Assembly (NCBI RefSeq): GCF_022605725.1
Contig: NC_065564.1
Coordinates: 124,001 to 188,000, forward strand
Reading direction: 5' to 3'
Length of the DNA stretch: 64,000 nt
Origin: Anthonomus grandis grandis
Lineage: Eukaryota > Arthropoda > Insecta > Coleoptera > Curculionidae
Positions 60,201 to 62,450 of this stretch are shown here, in pieces. Position 1 is the stretch's first letter. Every line of letters starts with the position of its first letter. The notes under the pieces were generated by a model. That model ran no database searches. It was not told where the DNA came from and worked only from the letters and a program-made list of their open reading frames with translations. The translations under genes were made by a program, and so were the position numbers.

Positions 60201-62142
60201 TACTTTGGGATTTATGAAGCACAATGTTGGCTTATACCAGTCAAGAGACAATCGACTCCATGGAGGTGGGTCTCGATGATTTTGGATAAGTCCAGGAATT
60301 TCTAACCTAGGAAAATGTTTTGTGCCTTAAATTGAAGGTGAAACATTGGGGCAGAAAATGCTGAAAACCATATTAAAATATCTTGAAAACTTTTGAACTT
60401 ATCAGGCTATATATCTGCTCAAGACATTTAAGAGACAAACGACTCCACGGAGGTGAGTCTCGATGACTTGGGATAAGTCCAGGAATTTCTAACCTAGGAA
60501 AATGTTTCGTACCTTAAATTGAAGGTGAAACATTGGGGCAGCGAATGCTCAAGACCGTTTGAGAATATCTTCAGTATTTTCAGACTTATGAGGCAATATA
60601 TCTACCGATGTCCCAGTATAATACAAAGCCTTTTAAAAGCTACTCGGGTGTAAACCCAGTCAAGGCATCGTTAGTCAGAGCACATAAACAACGTGCCTCG
60701 TTTCCAGCATTTCTGTTTGCTCACGAGATTTACTTAATTTGTATATTTTTCTTGTCCTATCTGGTAATTATACAAATAAATCGATTAGGGAGTGGATTTT
60801 GGGTCCCTAATTTTTTTCTACGTACAAAAGATAAACCGAAGATAGCGAAAAAACGTCACCGGATGTTCTGCGGTACAAAAATAGACCGGGGTGAGGAAAA
60901 ATGCACTTTTATGCCTCCTTCTAAGATTAATTATTACACCGATAAGATTGCGACAAACATAAAGGGGGGCAACAATGATCGTGTTTTTTTTTTTGTTCCG
61001 ATACCACTCTCGACAAGTTGCACTTATCAATCAATGAAATTTAGTGAAAAGACCAGAATTTTTCTCTTACCAGAATCCCGTCGTTCCCTTTCGGGACTCC
61101 TGGCCATCACCGAGGTCCTCTTGGAGGGCATCGGCATCGACGGTTTGTGTCTGTTTTGTAACGCCTGCGCCAAAGCCTGTTGTACCGCCTCCTGACGCAC
61201 TTCTATCAAAGTTAAAAGCGCTTTAAGTCATCATTCATCCGCGTGTTAAGCGTTCTGAGCGACATCGAAAGCCACCGTTCGCATGCTGTAACGGTTCTGA
61301 GCCTAACGCGGCCTTAAGACGCCCCGAGGAACCCAAGCAACACGTCGTATATCGTTATCGTTAAATATATGTTTATTCAACGTTTTTTAGGGGTAGGATC
61401 AATGAAAAACGATATTCTCAGATAACCTTAAGGTTTTTGAGGAAAACGTATATGAAAGTTGCAGTACTTGTGTCATTTTTATCGGAAATAATATTTGGAA
61501 ATTCAGTTTTTTTGTTAAAGATATCATAACGTATCGGACGGATATCACGCGGACCTTTGCGCGGATTTTATCAGATATTTATGGTCGAAGTTCAACCAAA
61601 AAATATACATCTGGCATAAACCAAAAACAAACGTTTATTTTAACTATCTATCGTGTGTTGCTTGGGAGAAAGTCTTTTTTAAACATTTTATTACCCTCCT
61701 TTGTCATACAGATCATAGACTGAGACAGCAAGATAGTTCAAAACAAACAGCGACAAAATTAACTTACCAGAGTGGTACCGGCTCTCGTTACGGGTGAGGC
61801 GTCGGTTACCGCGTCGCGCCGCCCTCGTCGAGGGGCTTTCGCCGCCCCTGGGCCCCGCCCTTTGCTCCCTTGCCACGTCTGCACATGCAATAACAACACA
61901 CTGACAGATACTACTATATCATTGATAGTATACATAAACGACATGCGAAAGCCCTTAAGCAAAACATGCAACAACAAACAACAACATTAGGGCCCAATTA
62001 ATACCTGAATGATAACGTTTTTCGTTGTGGGTGACGCGACGTTGGGTGCGGCGACGTTGAGTGTGTTGCTGCTGGGGCGGCCTGTTGCCGCCCTCCCTGC
62101 CGCCCCCGCTGCCGCTCACATCTCCAACGTGCTCGCTGTTAG
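89..62142 (-). CDS. Dip2: Dip2 (Disco-interacting protein 2), partial gene model of 19 exons
   Basis: Joining the 19 minus-strand exons listed separately (V1 at 62005-62142 to V19 at 89-284) gives about 1,450 codons without a stop, and every exon pair agrees in phase. The product is DIP2, a large protein with an N-terminal DMAP1-binding region and two tandem fatty-acyl-AMP-ligase-like adenylate-forming domains. Family knowledge: fly DIP2 acts in neuronal wiring and binds Disco; DIP2 proteins have been linked to control of a diacylglycerol pool. Seen here: a basic N-terminal segment, a Gly/Pro/Ser-rich linker, the diagnostic stretch KIQQLLNTLKRPKRRPLPEF, then two adenylation repeats. Fly DIP2 is about 1,770 residues (from memory), so the start and the last C-terminal exons are outside the window. 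Coding DNA is about 7% of the span; the rest is mostly satellite. Confidence 0.93.
285..344 (-). other. Short intron between V18 and V19 (60 nt)
   Basis: This 60-nt GT-AG intron starts GTGAGAAAG and ends in a T-run plus TTAG. It splits a Gly codon (G|GT). Its length is a multiple of three and it has no stop in the exon frame, so retention would keep the frame. Conservation of the flanking protein argues that it is spliced. Confidence 0.8.
345..575 (-). CDS. Dip2: Dip2 exon V18: second adenylation domain
   Basis: The acceptor is CCCCTTCAAG at 577-576 and the donor is AAAG|GTGAGA at 344. The exon starts with GC, completing Gly from V17 (G|GC), and ends with one base. It encodes GLSPRAVSTSFGCRVNVAIC, then a DLRALRNDRVSLVERGSPHS segment, SGKLLPGVKVIIANPESKG. 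This is the very conserved core of the second fatty-acyl-AMP-ligase-like domain. The region between the tyrosine-glycine-type motif and the ribose-binding motif falls here. Confidence 0.94.
576..640. other. Unique intron edge next to V18
   Basis: About 65 nt separate V18 from the satellite array. They contain the C/T-rich acceptor tract and a short TTTA run (plus strand about 601-617). This is nearly all the non-satellite sequence left at the 3' end of a 13-kb intron. Confidence 0.6.
640..13545. repeat. 501-bp satellite array, about 25-26 copies (intron V17-V18)
   Basis: Direct repeats of about 501 bp fill this stretch. The anchor CTATGGGAAATGGAGATTAA recurs near 670, 1171, 1672, 2662, 3664 and onward, at 501-bp multiples. 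Each unit holds the lines CCATAACTCCCTCCCTGTTC, GGCCAGGCTTCTTATGG and TCTCGGGCTGTATGACAGAT. Copies differ by scattered substitutions and small indels. The last copy decays from about 13400, and the array stops only about 20-60 bp before V17. Because 501 is divisible by three, a 64-codon open frame recurs in many copies; I treat it as non-coding. Confidence 0.95.
4880..6900. repeat. Recent 1,010-bp duplication inside the 501-bp array
   Basis: Bases about 4880-5890 and 5890-6900 are almost identical at an offset of exactly 1,010 bp. Both carry the same private variants, for example the TCTTATTGTATAAG variant followed by ATTTAAAAATTTGAA near 5400 and 6410. The unit is one 501-bp and one roughly 509-bp monomer. 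Longer-range repeats are also visible: about 3,022 bp (4620 and 7642) and about 2,005 bp (8680 and 10685). Confidence 0.85.
13565..13851 (-). CDS. Dip2: Dip2 exon V17: second adenylation domain
   Basis: The acceptor is CCTCCTCAG at 13853-13852 and the donor is TTAG|GTAAGG at 13564. The first G completes the Trp codon left by V16 (TG|G), and the last G starts the Gly codon finished in V18. It encodes CLSSIYSGHHSILIPPSEVE, VNPSLWLTAVSQYKVRDTF, CSYGVMELCTKGLG and CVRTCVVVGEERPRINLTSS. Length is 287 nt. The satellite array downstream ends a few tens of bases from its donor. Confidence 0.95.
13880..15200 (+). repeat. 172-bp satellite, about 7-8 copies, forward orientation (intron V16-V17)
   Basis: Monomers recur at 172-173 bp (the GAACTTTTTTTATCC segment near 14173, 14346, 14518 and 14690). 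Consensus pieces are GGGTCATAACTCCACTTCTA, GCTCAGATCGGATTGATTTT, TCTTTGGAGTGTTCTCAAGC and TGTCCAAGGGGAAAGACAGT. Forward means this reading is on the plus strand, antisense to Dip2. The same family fills several other Dip2 introns. Confidence 0.92.
15228..15643 (-). CDS. Dip2: Dip2 exon V16: second adenylation domain, degenerate P-loop
   Basis: The acceptor is CCATATTAG at 15645-15644 and the donor is TTGTG|GTAAGT at 15227. The exon starts in phase 0 and ends TG|. It encodes VPVTIRPPHPQNLQTTLPTV, a run of helices, WPVILDTDDMPKKKLPVVY, AYLDFSVSTTGMLAGIKMSH and LDPYCGLGFALW. FSVSTTGMLAGIKMSH sits where acyl-AMP ligases have their Ser/Thr/Gly-rich ATP loop ending in PKG. The loop is recognisable but the canonical Pro-Lys is missing. 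Whether this blocks adenylation cannot be told from sequence. Confidence 0.95.
15644..15749. other. Non-repetitive intron edge
   Basis: About 100 AT-rich bases beside the V16 acceptor. I see no gene or repeat in them. Confidence 0.5.
15776..15797 (-). other. Potential G-quadruplex (minus strand)
   Basis: On the minus strand there are G runs of 4, 3, 6 and 3 bases with loops T, T and CTAA. It is the inverted-repeat partner of the motif at 16002-16023. The minus strand is the Dip2 sense strand, so this one could form in the pre-mRNA. Confidence 0.6.
16002..16023 (+). other. Potential G-quadruplex (plus strand)
   Basis: Four G runs of 4, 3, 6 and 3 bases are separated by loops of T, T and CTAA. 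This fits the usual G3+ N1-7 pattern. The mirrored arm puts a similar motif on the minus strand at 15776-15797. Confidence 0.6.
16090..20035. repeat. 169-bp satellite array, about 23 copies (intron V15-V16)
   Basis: Monomers repeat at 169 bp, for example at 17908, 18077, 18246 and 18415. Consensus pieces are CACAATGTCCATAACTCAAA, ATTATGAAAATTTGTCCACA, TATTCTCTGGACAATTTGGT and GGACACCTATTTCAGCG, plus alternating A and T runs around AATATTGATTTTTTT. Copies are homogeneous in the centre and diverge at both ends (16090-16190 and 19970-20035). A block near 18650-19020 recurs near 19330-19700. Recurrent 78-codon open frames cross monomer borders and are not credible genes. Confidence 0.95.
20139..20390 (-). 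CDS. Dip2: Dip2 exon V15: start of second adenylation domain
   Basis: The acceptor is GACTTTCAG at 20392-20391 (a CAG three bases further in could also serve) and the donor is GCG|GTAAGT at 20138. Both ends are phase 0. It encodes MIAEILRWRAQSTSDHVLFT, LLNSKGAVAKVLSCSELH, AERIGNLLVEKG, GDHVALIFPPGLDL and AFYGCLYVGA. This matches the N-terminal edge of an adenylation domain and parallels V7 in the first domain (ALVYPNNDP and AYYGCVQAG). Confidence 0.94.
20440..22565 (-). repeat. 172-bp satellite, about 12 copies, reverse orientation (intron V14-V15)
   Basis: This is the same family as at 13880-15200, inverted, so the consensus reads on the minus (Dip2-sense) strand. On the plus strand it shows AGAAGTGGAGTTATGACCCA and AACTGTCTTTCCCCTTGGAC. 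Copies are fairly uniform. In gene-sense, monomers carry an acceptor-like TTTTTTATCCAG and, 39 nt later, a donor-like CAG|GTAACTT. Confidence 0.93.
22566..23040. other. AT-rich spacer inside the 172-bp array
   Basis: About 475 bp interrupt the array. They hold loosely repeated pieces built on CTGGAAAAA and an AT-rich stretch near 22800-22870. I see no gene. Similar spacers occur at 28700-29070 and 49600-50110, so the spacer may travel with the family. Confidence 0.5.
23041..24380 (-). repeat. 172-bp satellite, about 8 copies, reverse orientation
   Basis: The inverted 172-bp array continues after the spacer. The last monomer (about 24200-24380) is clearly diverged, as expected at an array edge. 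Bases 24380-24589 before V14 show nothing beyond a GAGAGAGAGAGA run near 24560. Confidence 0.9.
24590..24708 (-). CDS. Dip2: Dip2 exon V14: interdomain linker
   Basis: The acceptor is GTGTTTCAG at 24710-24709 and the donor is AAGAAG|GTGAGT at 24589. The leading AC completes an Asp codon from V13 (G|AC) and the exon ends in phase 0. It encodes DVGPASVIVGNLVQGNRLAS, AQGREVGG and a Glu/Asp/Ser-rich tail. GPASVIVGNLVQGNR is the conserved linker between the two adenylation domains of DIP2. Confidence 0.93.
24709..24960. other. Unique intron edge 5' of V14
   Basis: This includes a T-rich tract on the plus strand (about 24780-24810) and A/G-rich sequence ending AGAGAGATATGGATAGAGAG. The last part resembles the spacer in the composite repeat that starts here. 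Confidence 0.5.
24960..27178 (-). repeat. 376-bp composite repeat, about 6 copies (intron V13-V14)
   Basis: Each unit of about 376 bp holds two diverged 172-type monomers (reverse orientation) and an extra piece of about 60 bp. That piece reads TATACGACTCG, a purine-rich tract, then GAGTCGTATA, so it is bounded by a 10-bp inverted repeat. Units start near 25380, 25757 and 26130; some lack part of the spacer (near 26440). The last TATACGACTCG lies at 27170, about 10 bp from the V13 donor. Confidence 0.88.
27189..27420 (-). CDS. Dip2: Dip2 exon V13: C-terminal part of first adenylation domain
   Basis: The acceptor is GATTTTTTAG at 27422-27421 and the donor is TTCAG|GTAATT at 27188. It begins in phase 0 and ends with G. 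It encodes SFQWMSRVLQAVDSIHQVG, IYCLALVPPNYLPKTPLGGI, HLSETKRRFLEGALHPANVL and MCPHTCVTNLPKPREVHSG. This is among the best-conserved DIP2 regions, at the end of the first domain. Confidence 0.95.
27421..27482 (-). other. Short intron V12-V13 (62 nt) with CT run
   Basis: A 62-nt GT-AG intron. In gene-sense it opens GTAAGT and runs into a CT dinucleotide tract (plus strand GA repeat at 27461-27478). Confidence 0.85.
27483..27643 (-). CDS. Dip2: Dip2 exon V12: first adenylation domain, C-terminal subdomain
   Basis: The acceptor is CACTTTTCAG at 27645-27644 and the donor is GAGGAA|GTAAGT at 27482. The leading GA completes Gly (G|GA) and the exon ends in phase 0. It encodes RKHNADDIIATVLAVEPMKF, IYRGRIAVFSIRVL and RDERICVIAEQRPDCSEEE. 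RKHNADDI corresponds to the GR-N-x-P-x-DIE hinge motif of acyl-AMP ligases. Confidence 0.95.
27644..27740. other. Unique intron edge 5' of V12
   Basis: About 100 bp without recognisable repeats or genes, next to the V12 acceptor. Confidence 0.5.
27740..28700 (-). repeat. 172-bp satellite, about 5-6 copies, reverse orientation (intron V11-V12)
   Basis: Inverted 172-bp monomers with private variants such as AAAATGAAGCCGATC shared between neighbours near 28030, 28205 and 28375. That sharing shows local amplification. The gene-sense CAG...GTACC spacing of 39 nt is kept here. Confidence 0.9.
28701..29070. other. Spacer inside the 172-bp array
   Basis: About 370 bp rich in CTGGAAAAA-type pieces, similar in style to 22566-23040. 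No gene is seen. Confidence 0.5.
29071..30920 (-). repeat. 172-bp satellite, about 11 copies, reverse orientation
   Basis: Inverted monomers. Two copies carry a short internal duplication in which the GAGTTATGA motif occurs twice about 40 bp apart (near 29790-29830 and 30510-30550). The two surrounding blocks match at an offset of about 720 bp, so they form a four-monomer higher-order unit. Confidence 0.88.
30921..31249. other. Unique intron edge downstream of V11
   Basis: About 330 bp between the satellite and V11, AT-rich with a T9 run near 31010. No gene or repeat recognised. Confidence 0.5.
31250..31532 (-). CDS. Dip2: Dip2 exon V11: first adenylation domain
   Basis: The acceptor is TTTTTTCCAG at 31534-31533. 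The donor is ACGG|GTTCGT at 31249, a weak site, but it is the only one that keeps the G|GA phase with V12. It encodes VMPGCVIVVVKMEGPSYLCK, TDEVGEICVNSGATGAQYWG, YTRSGLLGFLGPGGLVFVCG and SRDGLMTVTG. TRSGLLGF is the first domain's counterpart of RTGDLGF; the ribose-contacting Asp is Leu here. Confidence 0.94.
31533..31583 (-). other. Very short intron V10-V11 (51 nt)
   Basis: A GT-AG intron of 51 nt: donor CAG|GTGAGG, acceptor after a T6 tract. It is a multiple of three and open in frame, so retention would be silent for frame. Confidence 0.85.
31584..31724 (-). CDS. Dip2: Dip2 exon V10: first adenylation domain
   Basis: The acceptor is TATGCGCGCAG at 31726-31725 with a poor pyrimidine tract; the donor is GGACAG|GTGAGG. 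Both ends are phase 0. It encodes VSVRRPGRGGVNATGRGVLS, MQGLSYGVVRVDQE and NSLTSLTLQDCGQ. It joins V9 (...SECLT) to V11 (VMPGCV...), matching DIP2 order. Confidence 0.93.
31740..32110. other. Unique island 1 in intron V9-V10
   Basis: About 370 bp of non-satellite sequence. It contains TAAGAGTTATTGTCGCACTC at 31968-31987, which recurs exactly at 33782-33801. No coding potential is seen. Confidence 0.6.
32110..33720. repeat. About 175-bp satellite, first block (9 copies)
   Basis: Monomers of about 175 bp with CTGGAATAAATTCCCTAATT, CCGATTTCCATGAAAATTAG, GGAACAAAAAGTGT and TATAAAAATTTTGAAAAAC. Two alternating sub-variants are present here (AGTGGGAAAACTGG and AAGTAGAAAAACTGG). Confidence 0.92.
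33720..34290. other. Unique island 2 in intron V9-V10
   Basis: About 570 bp break the 175-bp array. The island contains a second copy of the 20-bp motif of island 1 (33782-33801), an ATT microsatellite near 34019-34042 and a diverged direct duplication of about 85 bp (33895-33977 and 34116-34199, sharing AATAGCTGAGAAG). No coding potential is seen. Confidence 0.65.
34290..41645. repeat. About 175-bp satellite, main block (about 42 copies)
   Basis: The array continues to about 170 bp from V9. Two monomer types recur: one with AAACTGAACATCTTCAGAGT and CAATTCAATAAAATTATCAA, the other with GTGAGAAAATTATAAGATTC and CCCTAATTTCCAACC. An eight-monomer block near 39000-39600 recurs near 40400-41000, offset about 1,397 bp. 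Confidence 0.95.
35150..38840. repeat. 880-bp higher-order repeat in the 175-bp satellite
   Basis: The variant GAAAAATATGCCAATTCAAT occurs at 36091, 36971, 37851 and 38731, exactly 880 bp apart. Within each unit the TAAAATTTTTGGAAAATTG variant alternates at 353 and 527 bp, so the unit is five monomers (a dimer plus a trimer). The repeats look nearly identical base for base, whereas monomers outside vary. This indicates very recent amplification, or assembly uncertainty in copy number. Confidence 0.92.
41646..41818. other. Unique intron edge downstream of V9
   Basis: About 170 bp between satellite and the V9 donor. Nothing else recognised. Confidence 0.5.
41819..42160 (-). CDS. Dip2: Dip2 exon V9: first adenylation domain
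   Basis: The acceptor is AAATTTCCAG at 42162-42161 and the donor is TTGACG|GTAAGA at 41818. Both ends are phase 0 (114 codons). It encodes VGLWHSVLTSVLNGMHVIYI, PYALMKANPASWMQMI, VKSRDLHWGLLATKDHKDIN, LRMLLVADGANPWSLSSCDQ and AICPSASSSECLT. The run SLRMLLVADGANPW is typical of DIP2. Confidence 0.95.
42161..42219 (-). other. Short intron V8-V9 (59 nt)
   Basis: A GT-AG intron with donor GAG|GTACCA and an unbroken A tract in gene-sense (T tract on the plus strand, about 42188-42205). Confidence 0.85.
42220..42391 (-). CDS. Dip2: Dip2 exon V8: first adenylation domain, degenerate P-loop
   Basis: The acceptor is ACCCTCTTTAG at 42393-42392. The leading A completes an Arg codon (AG|A); the exon ends in phase 0. 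It encodes LTDETPAYIEYTTDRDGSVM, GVTMNRASMVQHCRMLTMAC, NYTEGENMVCVLDFKRE. YTTDRDGSVMGVTMNR occupies the position of the ATP loop of acyl-AMP ligases (Y-T-S-G-S-T-G-x-P-K-G), again without the Pro-Lys-Gly end. Confidence 0.94.
42392..42560. other. Unique intron edge 5' of V8
   Basis: About 170 bp. A partial 172-type monomer begins near its right end; otherwise nothing is seen. Confidence 0.5.
42936..42968. repeat. Perfect 14-bp-arm hairpin (palindrome)
   Basis: TGCCTGGAATAAAT, a 5-nt centre, then its exact reverse complement. The same palindrome recurs at 44408-44440. Confidence 0.85.
43650..43699. repeat. Hairpin with 16-bp perfect arms
   Basis: GCCTGGAATAAATTAT and its reverse complement flank about 19 nt. 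It recurs near 45673-45723, and near 44491-44540 with an imperfect inner arm. It looks like an expanded form of the palindrome at 42936. Confidence 0.8.
46871..47090. other. Unique intron edge downstream of V7
   Basis: About 220 bp with a 14-bp tandem repeat (CAAACTCTGCTCAA, twice, near 46975-47000). No gene. Confidence 0.5.
47091..47655 (-). CDS. Dip2: Dip2 exon V7: start of first adenylation domain
   Basis: The acceptor is CTTTTATTCAG at 47657-47656 and the donor is CCCAG|GTAAAA at 47090. The leading GT completes Gly (G|GT) and the exon ends AG|, giving Arg with V8. Its 565 nt encode SCMSPAVGEQLSIPSGLPRN, LEAAILRYGNASFKAPVATV, LSTTLTYGKLLSRSHKIAYA, GDRVALVYPNNDP, AYYGCVQAGIVPVPIEVP, RRDAGSLQIGFLLGSCAVQV and FKGWPRLTWFVTEHL. 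This is the N-terminal half of the first fatty-acyl-AMP-ligase-like domain. Confidence 0.96.
47656..47715 (-). other. Probable 60-nt GC-AG intron between V6 and V7
   Basis: There is no GT between the conserved ends PKPEG and SCMSPAVGEQL. The fitting donor is GAAG|GCACGC, a GC site, with acceptor TTTTATTCAG. Removal of these 60 nt restores a Gly codon and the expected order. Without splicing the frame stays open and adds 20 residues (TPLKPPKFPF...), so both forms are possible. Confidence reflects this ambiguity. Confidence 0.65.
47716..47854 (-). CDS. Dip2: Dip2 exon V6: conserved basic stretch before first domain
   Basis: The acceptor is TTCCTTATTAG at 47856-47855; it starts in phase 0 and ends with one base. 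It encodes VSAKIQQLLNTLKRPKRRPL, PEFYEDDDIELELAANPKD and PNAPKPE. KIQQLLNTLKRPKRRPLPEF is a hallmark of DIP2 and settled the identification of the gene. Confidence 0.95.
47855..47960. other. Unique intron edge 5' of V6
   Basis: About 100 bp, AT-rich, nothing recognised. Confidence 0.5.
47960..49610 (+). repeat. 172-bp satellite, about 9-10 copies, forward (intron V5-V6)
   Basis: Forward monomers with exact 172-bp spacing near 48145-48700, where two copies are almost identical (about 48296 and 48468). Variants include CCAAGAGGAAAGACAGTCC and AGATCGGCTTGATTTTTGCT. Confidence 0.93.
49611..50270. other. Spacer between two 172-bp blocks
   Basis: About 660 bp without regular repeats. It has scattered CCAGGCATTTGG-like pieces (near 49650, 49890 and 49930) reminiscent of the CCAGGCAATTG spacer in the V7-V8 intron. 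No gene is credible. Confidence 0.5.
50271..51180 (+). repeat. 172-bp satellite, about 5 copies, forward
   Basis: Forward monomers as above. The last copy decays near 51150. Bases 51180-51376 before V5 are unique and show nothing else. Confidence 0.9.
51377..51507 (-). CDS. Dip2: Dip2 exon V5: linker
   Basis: The acceptor is CTTAAATGTAG at 51509-51508 and the donor is TGGAAG|GTGAGA at 51376. It starts with AT (one base short of a codon) and ends in phase 0. It encodes SQPPDVTNNTVQGGRRAGAD, RVNRYNTSVSEDGTMNTGTG and RWK, leading into VSAKIQQLL of V6. Conserved pieces are SQPPDVT, RYNTSVSED and GRWK. Confidence 0.9.
51508..51592 (-). other. Short intron V4-V5 (85 or 91 nt)
   Basis: Acceptor ATGTAG. 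The donor is either G|GTGTGG at 51592 or T|GTAAGG at 51598; see V4. Confidence 0.75.
51593..51901 (-). CDS. Dip2: Dip2 exon V4: acidic and Gly/Pro-rich linker
   Basis: The acceptor is GGAATTTTTTAG at 51903-51902. The leading AA completes Glu from V3 (G|AA). It encodes SSSDEDSIANDEAPPTTVES, TPEREKATGGGGLMRGGSGG, a GGGG/HHGG/PPPPP segment, SRSQQEITDITEVLQNFRPC. The 3' end is uncertain: two donors six bases apart keep the frame. GTAAGG (exon ending 51599) has the better intron side and gives Tyr at the junction; GTGTGG (exon ending 51593) gives Lys-Asp. The GC-rich repeats make this exon compositionally unlike its surroundings. Probably a disordered linker. Confidence 0.88.
51910..55740. repeat. 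About 171-bp satellite, about 22 copies (intron V3-V4)
   Basis: Monomers of 170-172 bp: TTCACGTCAAGAGCAATTTA, GAAACTTCTTGGAATTATAA, GAAGGTTGTAAGTTAATTGG, TCAAGTTATGATTTTTTTTC, GTCCAAGAATTATTTTAGTT. Units start near 52118, 52288, 52458 and 52630. A four-monomer block of 680 bp is duplicated (about 54120-54800 and 54800-55480). Confidence 0.94.
55741..56700. other. Unique island 3 in intron V3-V4
   Basis: About 960 bp of non-satellite DNA of more balanced composition between two satellites. A 105-codon minus-strand open frame (56339-56656) resembles nothing I know and has no splice or start context that I can support. The island could hold a regulatory element or alternative promoter, or be an old insertion. 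Confidence 0.45.
56700..57780. repeat. 187-bp satellite, first block (about 5-6 copies)
   Basis: Units recur at exactly 187 bp (GAGGTGGGTCTC at 56894, 57081, 57268, 57455 and 57642). Pieces: AAGTCCAGGAATTACAAACT, GCATTGGTCCAGCGAATACT, CTTTCGGACTTATGAGGCAA, CAGTCAAGAGAC. Confidence 0.94.
57781..58620. other. Unique island 4 splitting the 187-bp satellite
   Basis: About 840 bp of balanced composition interrupt the satellite. It includes a hammerhead-like motif (58111-58162, minus) and a GCTC run at 58450-58468. No protein similarity is recognised and no clear target duplication flanks it. It may be a non-autonomous retroelement remnant or older intron sequence around which the satellite grew. 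Confidence 0.5.
58111..58162 (-). ncRNA. Hammerhead-ribozyme-like motif
   Basis: Read on the minus strand (same as Dip2 transcript): ACGU stem III strand (58162-58159), U at the cleavage position (58158), stem I UUU-ACGA with UCU loop and UCGU-UAA-AAA, core CUGAUGA (58137-58131), stem II GGC with a 7-nt loop and GCC, core GAA (58117-58115), then ACGU closing stem III. All catalytic-core bases match the hammerhead consensus and the pre-cleavage triplet is GUU. Stem I has a 3-nt bulge, stem III is only 4 bp. Hammerheads are known in Penelope-like elements, retrozymes and some satellites. Activity is unproven. Confidence 0.6.
58620..60600. repeat. 187-bp satellite, second block (about 10-11 copies)
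   Basis: The array resumes after the island with the same phase of landmarks. Two subtypes alternate, one with TACCTCCAAAGAAAGG and one with TACCTTAAATTGAAGG. The leftmost copies (58620-58900) are the most diverged. Confidence 0.92.
60601..61070. other. Unique intron edge downstream of V3
   Basis: About 470 bp between satellite and the V3 donor. A plus-strand open frame of 195 codons (60608-61195) runs antisense into V3, lacks any family resemblance and is not called as a gene. Confidence 0.5.
61071..61202 (-). CDS. Dip2: Dip2 exon V3: N-terminal linker
   Basis: The acceptor is ACTTTGATAG at 61204-61203 and the donor is TTCTG|GTAAGA at 61070. It starts and ends in phase 1 (AA... and ...G). 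It encodes EVRQEAVQQALAQALQNRHK, PSMPMPSKRTSVMARSPERE and RRDS. EAVQQALA and MPMPSKR are conserved between insect and vertebrate DIP2 proteins (recalled). Confidence 0.92.
61203..61767. other. Intron V2-V3 (565 nt)
   Basis: A mid-length intron without satellite, the only long-ish intron of this kind in the window. No gene or regulatory motif is recognised. Confidence 0.7.
61768..61878 (-). CDS. Dip2: Dip2 exon V2: basic cassette, paralogous to V1
   Basis: The acceptor is GCATGTGCAG at 61880-61879 and the donor is CACTCTG|GTAAGT at 61767. Both ends are phase 1. It encodes VAREQRAGPRGGESPSTRAA, RRGNRRLTRNESRYHS. The end RRLTRNESRYHS mirrors RRVTHNEKRYHS of V1, and both exons end one base into a codon. 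Either could splice to V3 (giving RYHS-EVRQE). Cassette or mutually exclusive use is likely. Confidence 0.87.
61879..62004 (-). other. Intron V1-V2 (126 nt)
   Basis: GT-AG intron with donor TTCAG|GTATTA, not a strong consensus. A weak donor here fits facultative splicing of V1 and V2. Confidence 0.75.
62005..62142 (-). CDS. Dip2: Dip2 exon V1: basic cassette, paralogous to V2
   Basis: The acceptor is TAACAAATAG at 62144-62143, chosen because it keeps phase 1; an alternative seven bases further in (CTAACAG) would break the frame. It encodes NSEHVGDVSGSGGGREGGNR, PPQQQHTQRRRTQRRV and THNEKRYHS. It is a Gly/Gln-rich lead with a basic end like that of V2. Vertebrate DIP2 has a comparable Arg/Ser-rich stretch ending near DERYRSD (recalled). 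Earlier exons, with the start codon, are outside the window. Confidence 0.82.
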
Positions 62143-62450
62143 CTATTTGTTACCGGACAGAAGAAAAACTGGTGTGTTAGTAGTGAGTGTTTAGGCATGC
62201 GAAGCGATTAATTCGACGGGGTTTTTAAAGTTTGAAAGTTTAATGGACAACCAACTAACCGACTGGGCCTCACGTACCGCGCGAAAAAGATCGAGTTTCC
62301 ATCCCTTAACTGACTCGTAACGAAAATTCCACTCGACGAAAAGTGAATAATAAACCGGATACGGAGTTATCAAGGGGGTGAAGGGGCGAGAGGAGGGTGG
62401 AAATTAAAAAGTTTCCTTTCGGTAGTGGGGTTATTTAAAGTTTCCACTGG
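62143..62450. other. Unique intron edge 5' of V1
   Basis: About 300 bp without recognisable exon, gene or repeat. Confidence 0.5.

Noticed and set aside
60608..61195. 195-codon plus-strand open frame
   Set aside because: Its end is antisense to the conserved Dip2 exon V3, and the rest resembles no known protein.
89..62142. Dip2 copy as a pseudogene
   Set aside because: All visible exons are open, phases match at every junction, splice sites are mostly canonical and conserved motifs are intact.
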